Below the pieces are notes generated by a model that saw only the letters and a list, made by a program, of their open reading frames with translations, searched no databases and was not told the DNA's origin. Positions 61,479 to 64,000 of a stretch of DNA of 64,000 nucleotides are shown here, in pieces (position 1 is the first letter of the stretch; the number at the start of each line of letters is the position of its first letter). Made by a program: the position numbers and the translations under genes. The stretch is from Pseudoalteromonas amylolytica (GTDB taxonomy: Bacteria; Pseudomonadota; Gammaproteobacteria; Enterobacterales; Alteromonadaceae). The stretch is taken from contig NZ_MKJU01000037.1 in NCBI RefSeq assembly GCF_001854605.1, positions 1-64,000 of the forward strand, given 5' to 3'.

Positions 61479-61493
61479 GAATTGGAGAATTAT

Positions 61494-62123
61494 ATGTTGA
61501 AGTTAGTAAAAGCAGCGGTAGTTGCCTTAATGTTACCAATGCTTGCCAATGCGGCACAGTATGAAGAAGGTGTACACTATGAGGTAGTCTCAGAGAGAGG
61601 GACTAAAAAACCAGAAGTGACAGAGTATTTTTCATTTTATTGTCCTGCATGTAATGCCTTTGAACCGCTAATAGCTCAGTTTAAATCTAAGCTAGATGAA
61701 GATGTTAAGTTCAAAAAGAGCCATGTGGACTTTGTAGGGTCGCGCGATCCAGAAGTGCAAAAGATGATGGCAAATGCTTTGGCAACAGCTGAAGTATTAC
61801 CACAAAAAGACGCGATCATTTCTGCATTGTTCACACATATCCATACTAAACGTGGAAAAATTAATGAAGTGGCTGATCTGAAAGACATCTTTGTTTCTCA
61901 GGGCGTTGATGCCGAAAAGTTTGATAAGCTTTACAAGAGCTTCTCTGTTCGTACTAAAGCGTCGAAGATGTCACGTATGCAAGAGCAGATGCAGGAAAAG
62001 GGCGCATTGACAGGCGTACCAACATTTATCGTAAATGGTAAATATAAACTGTTACTTCGTGAGTCAAATACCACGTCGCCTGAACAGATCAGTGCATTGA
62101 TCAACTACTTAGCAGCTAAGTAA
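61494..62123 (+). CDS. Second DsbA-family oxidoreductase
   Basis: 209 residues from the ATG at 61494 (GGAG upstream; an in-frame TTG lies at 61482). Signal peptide ends LANA. The fold and cis-Pro loop (TGVPTFIVN) match the neighbour but the active site is CPAC (50-53), not CPHC. Changing the second dipeptide residue from His to Ala should make the disulfide less oxidising. It is a tandem paralogue, 15 bases behind dsbA, so probably cotranscribed; the substrates may differ. Confidence 0.9.
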   Translation: MLKLVKAAVVALMLPMLANAAQYEEGVHYEVVSERGTKKPEVTEYFSFYCPACNAFEPLIAQFKSKLDEDVKFKKSHVDFVGSRDPEVQKMMANALATAEVLPQKDAIISALFTHIHTKRGKINEVADLKDIFVSQGVDAEKFDKLYKSFSVRTKASKMSRMQEQMQEKGALTGVPTFIVNGKYKLLLRESNTTSPEQISALINYLAAK

Positions 62124-62136
62124 GTTTCTGGTTAGA

Positions 62137-62168
62137 TAAAAAAGCCTCGTTACTACGGGGCTTTTTTA
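62137..62168. terminator. Bidirectional terminator
   Basis: AAAAAGCCTCGT, loop TACT, ACGGGGCTTTTTT. A-rich and T-rich flanks let it serve both the dsbA pair and the convergent trmA. Confidence 0.85.
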
Positions 62169-62184
62169 TTACTGATTGTTTAAC

Positions 62185-63282
62185 TTACTTGCGCTTTAAA
62201 AATACACCAGATTCAACATGATGTGTGTATGGAAATTGATCGAAAATAGCGATACGAGAAATGCTGTGCGTTTCACATAACAACTCCAAGTCGCGCTCTA
62301 ACGTATCAGGGTTGCAAGAGATATAGATAATATTGTCGTAGTTTGCTACTAGGCGACAGGTCAACTCATCCATACCTGCACGAGGCGGATCGACTAGAAT
62401 GGTCTGACAGTTATAATCTTCTAAGTTGATACCGTTGAGTCTTGAAAAACTGCGCTCACCTTTCATGGCCTGTGTAAACTCTTCGCTCGACATACGAATG
62501 ATATCAAGGTTCTCTACATTGTTTGCGGCGATATTGTATTGTGCAGAGTGCACCGAGGACTTAGATATCTCAGTAGCCAGCACTTTATCAAACGAACTTG
62601 CTAAGGCGATAGAAAAATTACCATTGCCGCAATACAGTTCTAATAGATCATTTTGCAAAGGCTCACAAATCGACTGTGTCCAAGCGAGCATTTTTTCGTT
62701 GACCTTAGCATTGGGTTGAGTAAAGCTATTTTCTACTTGTTGATAGGTATATTCTTTACCATTGACGTTTAACACTTCGGTGACAAAGTCACTGCCAAAA
62801 ACTACTTTCTGTTTTCGTGCTCGGCCAATAAAATCTATTTTATAGATCTGTTGTAGCTCTGTGCGTAGCTGTTCCATAGCTTGTTGCCAATTGTCATCAA
62901 GTGCTTTGTGATAAAGCAGACTTACTAAGATCTCACCGCTAAGTGTAGAAAGGTAATCTATTTGGAATAGCTTGCGACGCAACACCTCATTGTGGCGTAA
63001 CTTATCCATCATGACTTGCATGATTTCTGAAATGAGTGGCGCAGCAGGATCAAATGTATCAACGCGGATCTTTTGTTTGGTTTGTTGATCAAACATAATG
63101 TGGAATAAGTCTTCTCCCTCATGCCACACTCTAAACTCAGCTCTTTGGCGGTACTGTGTTTTTGGCGAATCATATACTTCAAGCTTAGGTGCGTTAAAGC
63201 GGGCAAAGTGCTCGCTGATGCGCAACTGTTTTTCGTTCAGTTGCTGTGTATAAGTGGAAGTATCGATGTGAATGACAGCCAT
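62185..63282 (-). CDS. trmA: tRNA (uracil-54-C5)-methyltransferase
   Basis: 365 residues from the ATG at 63282 (starts MAVIHIDTSTYTQQL), close to the 366 of Escherichia coli TrmA; a longer frame to 63330 adds an unrelated segment. SAM-binding LLELYCGNGNFSIALA, catalytic Cys in YISCNPDTLERD, and VDPPRAGMDE. Makes ribothymidine in the T loop. AAGGTA precedes the start. Confidence 0.95.
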   Translation of the reverse strand: MAVIHIDTSTYTQQLNEKQLRISEHFARFNAPKLEVYDSPKTQYRQRAEFRVWHEGEDLFHIMFDQQTKQKIRVDTFDPAAPLISEIMQVMMDKLRHNEVLRRKLFQIDYLSTLSGEILVSLLYHKALDDNWQQAMEQLRTELQQIYKIDFIGRARKQKVVFGSDFVTEVLNVNGKEYTYQQVENSFTQPNAKVNEKMLAWTQSICEPLQNDLLELYCGNGNFSIALASSFDKVLATEISKSSVHSAQYNIAANNVENLDIIRMSSEEFTQAMKGERSFSRLNGINLEDYNCQTILVDPPRAGMDELTCRLVANYDNIIYISCNPDTLERDLELLCETHSISRIAIFDQFPYTHHVESGVFLKRK

Positions 63283-63469
63283 AATTAGAAAGTACCTTGC
63301 AAAATAGAGACGCGCTATTTTAGGGAGCATTGTGGATTTGTCCAGTTTATCGCATAAAAATTGTTTCTTTTTTATACTAAGTACACTATAGCTTCGTGAG
63401 TTTTAGCCGATAACAAGGAACGAATAGCTGTATTAACAGCCGGCTGAACGCGATATTTGGAGCCAGAAC

Positions 63470-64000
63470 ATGAAAATTGGACAAATACATCAACTACTTA
63501 ATCCTGGAATGATTAATAAAGCGAGTAAACATGGGATGTTACTCCCAAGTGCAAAATTTAACGTAGACAGTTACTCTGGTGACAAGGGTAAGCTTGCTGC
63601 AATGGTACTTGACGATAAACTTGCACAGGCTTTGGGCATAGAAAAAAAGCAAGACAAAGAGAAACCTTTGTTTGATTTCGAAGCTATCACAAAAAATGTG
63701 TTGGACTTTGTAACGGCAGCGGTCAACAAAGCGAAAGTGAACGGCAAAGACGATGATACCTTAAAAGAGATGCTTGGCGCTGCTCGTAAAGGTGTGCAAA
63801 TGGGAATAGACGAGGCCACTGAGGAACTTAAAGGTGTTAATGCCTTTAATGATGATATTGAGCAGGGCATAGAGAAAGCCAAAGAAGGCATTTTCAAAGG
63901 ACTCGATGAATTTGAAGAGTCTTTGTTTGATCCCAAGCCTGAGTCAGTACAGGTGAGTGAGGCTCAGTTTGCCAGTTTGTCTAATCAGGCTGAATATAGT
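63470..64000 (+). CDS. DUF5610-like protein, cut by the window end
   Basis: The first 177 codons of an open frame that continues past the window, from an ATG at 63470. No stop is reached. From about residue 80 (ITKNVLDFVTAAVNKAKV, GAARKGVQMGIDEATEELKG, GVNAFNDDIEQGIEKAKEGI) it reads as a helical domain that I associate with DUF5610, known from Vibrio and Shewanella. The N-terminus MKIGQIHQLLNPGM has no signal peptide. Function unknown. The only ribosome binding site visible is weak (GGAGCC). Confidence 0.7.
   Translation, partial: MKIGQIHQLLNPGMINKASKHGMLLPSAKFNVDSYSGDKGKLAAMVLDDKLAQALGIEKKQDKEKPLFDFEAITKNVLDFVTAAVNKAKVNGKDDDTLKEMLGAARKGVQMGIDEATEELKGVNAFNDDIEQGIEKAKEGIFKGLDEFEESLFDPKPESVQVSEAQFASLSNQAEYS

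Noticed and set aside
63571..63936. A Ser-rich 121-codon minus-strand frame at the window end
   Set aside because: It is antisense to the DUF5610-like gene, and its Ser-rich composition is an antisense artefact of Glu/Lys/Ala codons.

Overview
The window looks like chromosomal DNA of a marine gammaproteobacterium of the order Alteromonadales, most likely Pseudoalteromonas. This rests on gene content and order (hslR-hslO-pckA beside a complete gspC-N operon, srkA-dsbA, fabR divergent from an acyl-CoA desaturase, yihY-pip-dtd) and on the moderate GC content. It is inferred from reading, not from a database search.

Layout. 1-1750: the downstream edge of an rRNA operon. It holds the 3' end of a 5S rRNA gene, a second truncated 5S copy, rrn-type terminators, hairpin-forming repeats, a decayed IS630-type transposase and a 33-codon gene with a strong ribosome binding site and a double-glycine leader. 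1.75-12.4 kb: housekeeping and accessory genes (lipoprotein, YihY, prolyl aminopeptidase, Dtd, two regulator/exporter pairs, acetyltransferases). 12.5-20 kb: a GH97 glycosidase, a secreted cupredoxin-like protein followed by an outer-membrane barrel, sthA, and the desaturase/fabR pair with a clear operator between them.

20.3-31.1 kb is the most unusual region. Seven genes in one direction all encode exported proteins: an M4 metalloprotease with PKD and GEVED-like domains, a protein ending in a Hint (hedgehog/intein) domain, three divergent paralogues that I read as stonustoxin/MACPF-like pore-forming candidates, a stand-alone GEVED protein, and a small PKD protein ending in a GlyGly-CTERM sorting signal. 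Perfect hairpins lie in three of the intergenic gaps. A full type II secretion operon (gspC-N, 45.5-56.9 kb) in the same window gives a plausible export route.

31.1-36.2 kb: leuABCD behind a leucine leader peptide and attenuator. 36.2-45.3 kb: a globin, hemN, a chemotaxis receptor, pckA with twin identical operators upstream, hslO and hslR. 45.5-57 kb: gspC-N. 57-64 kb: small zinc-binding and secreted proteins, ccoG, srkA, two tandem dsbA genes with different active sites, trmA, and the start of a DUF5610-like gene cut by the window end. No tRNA gene or CRISPR array was seen.
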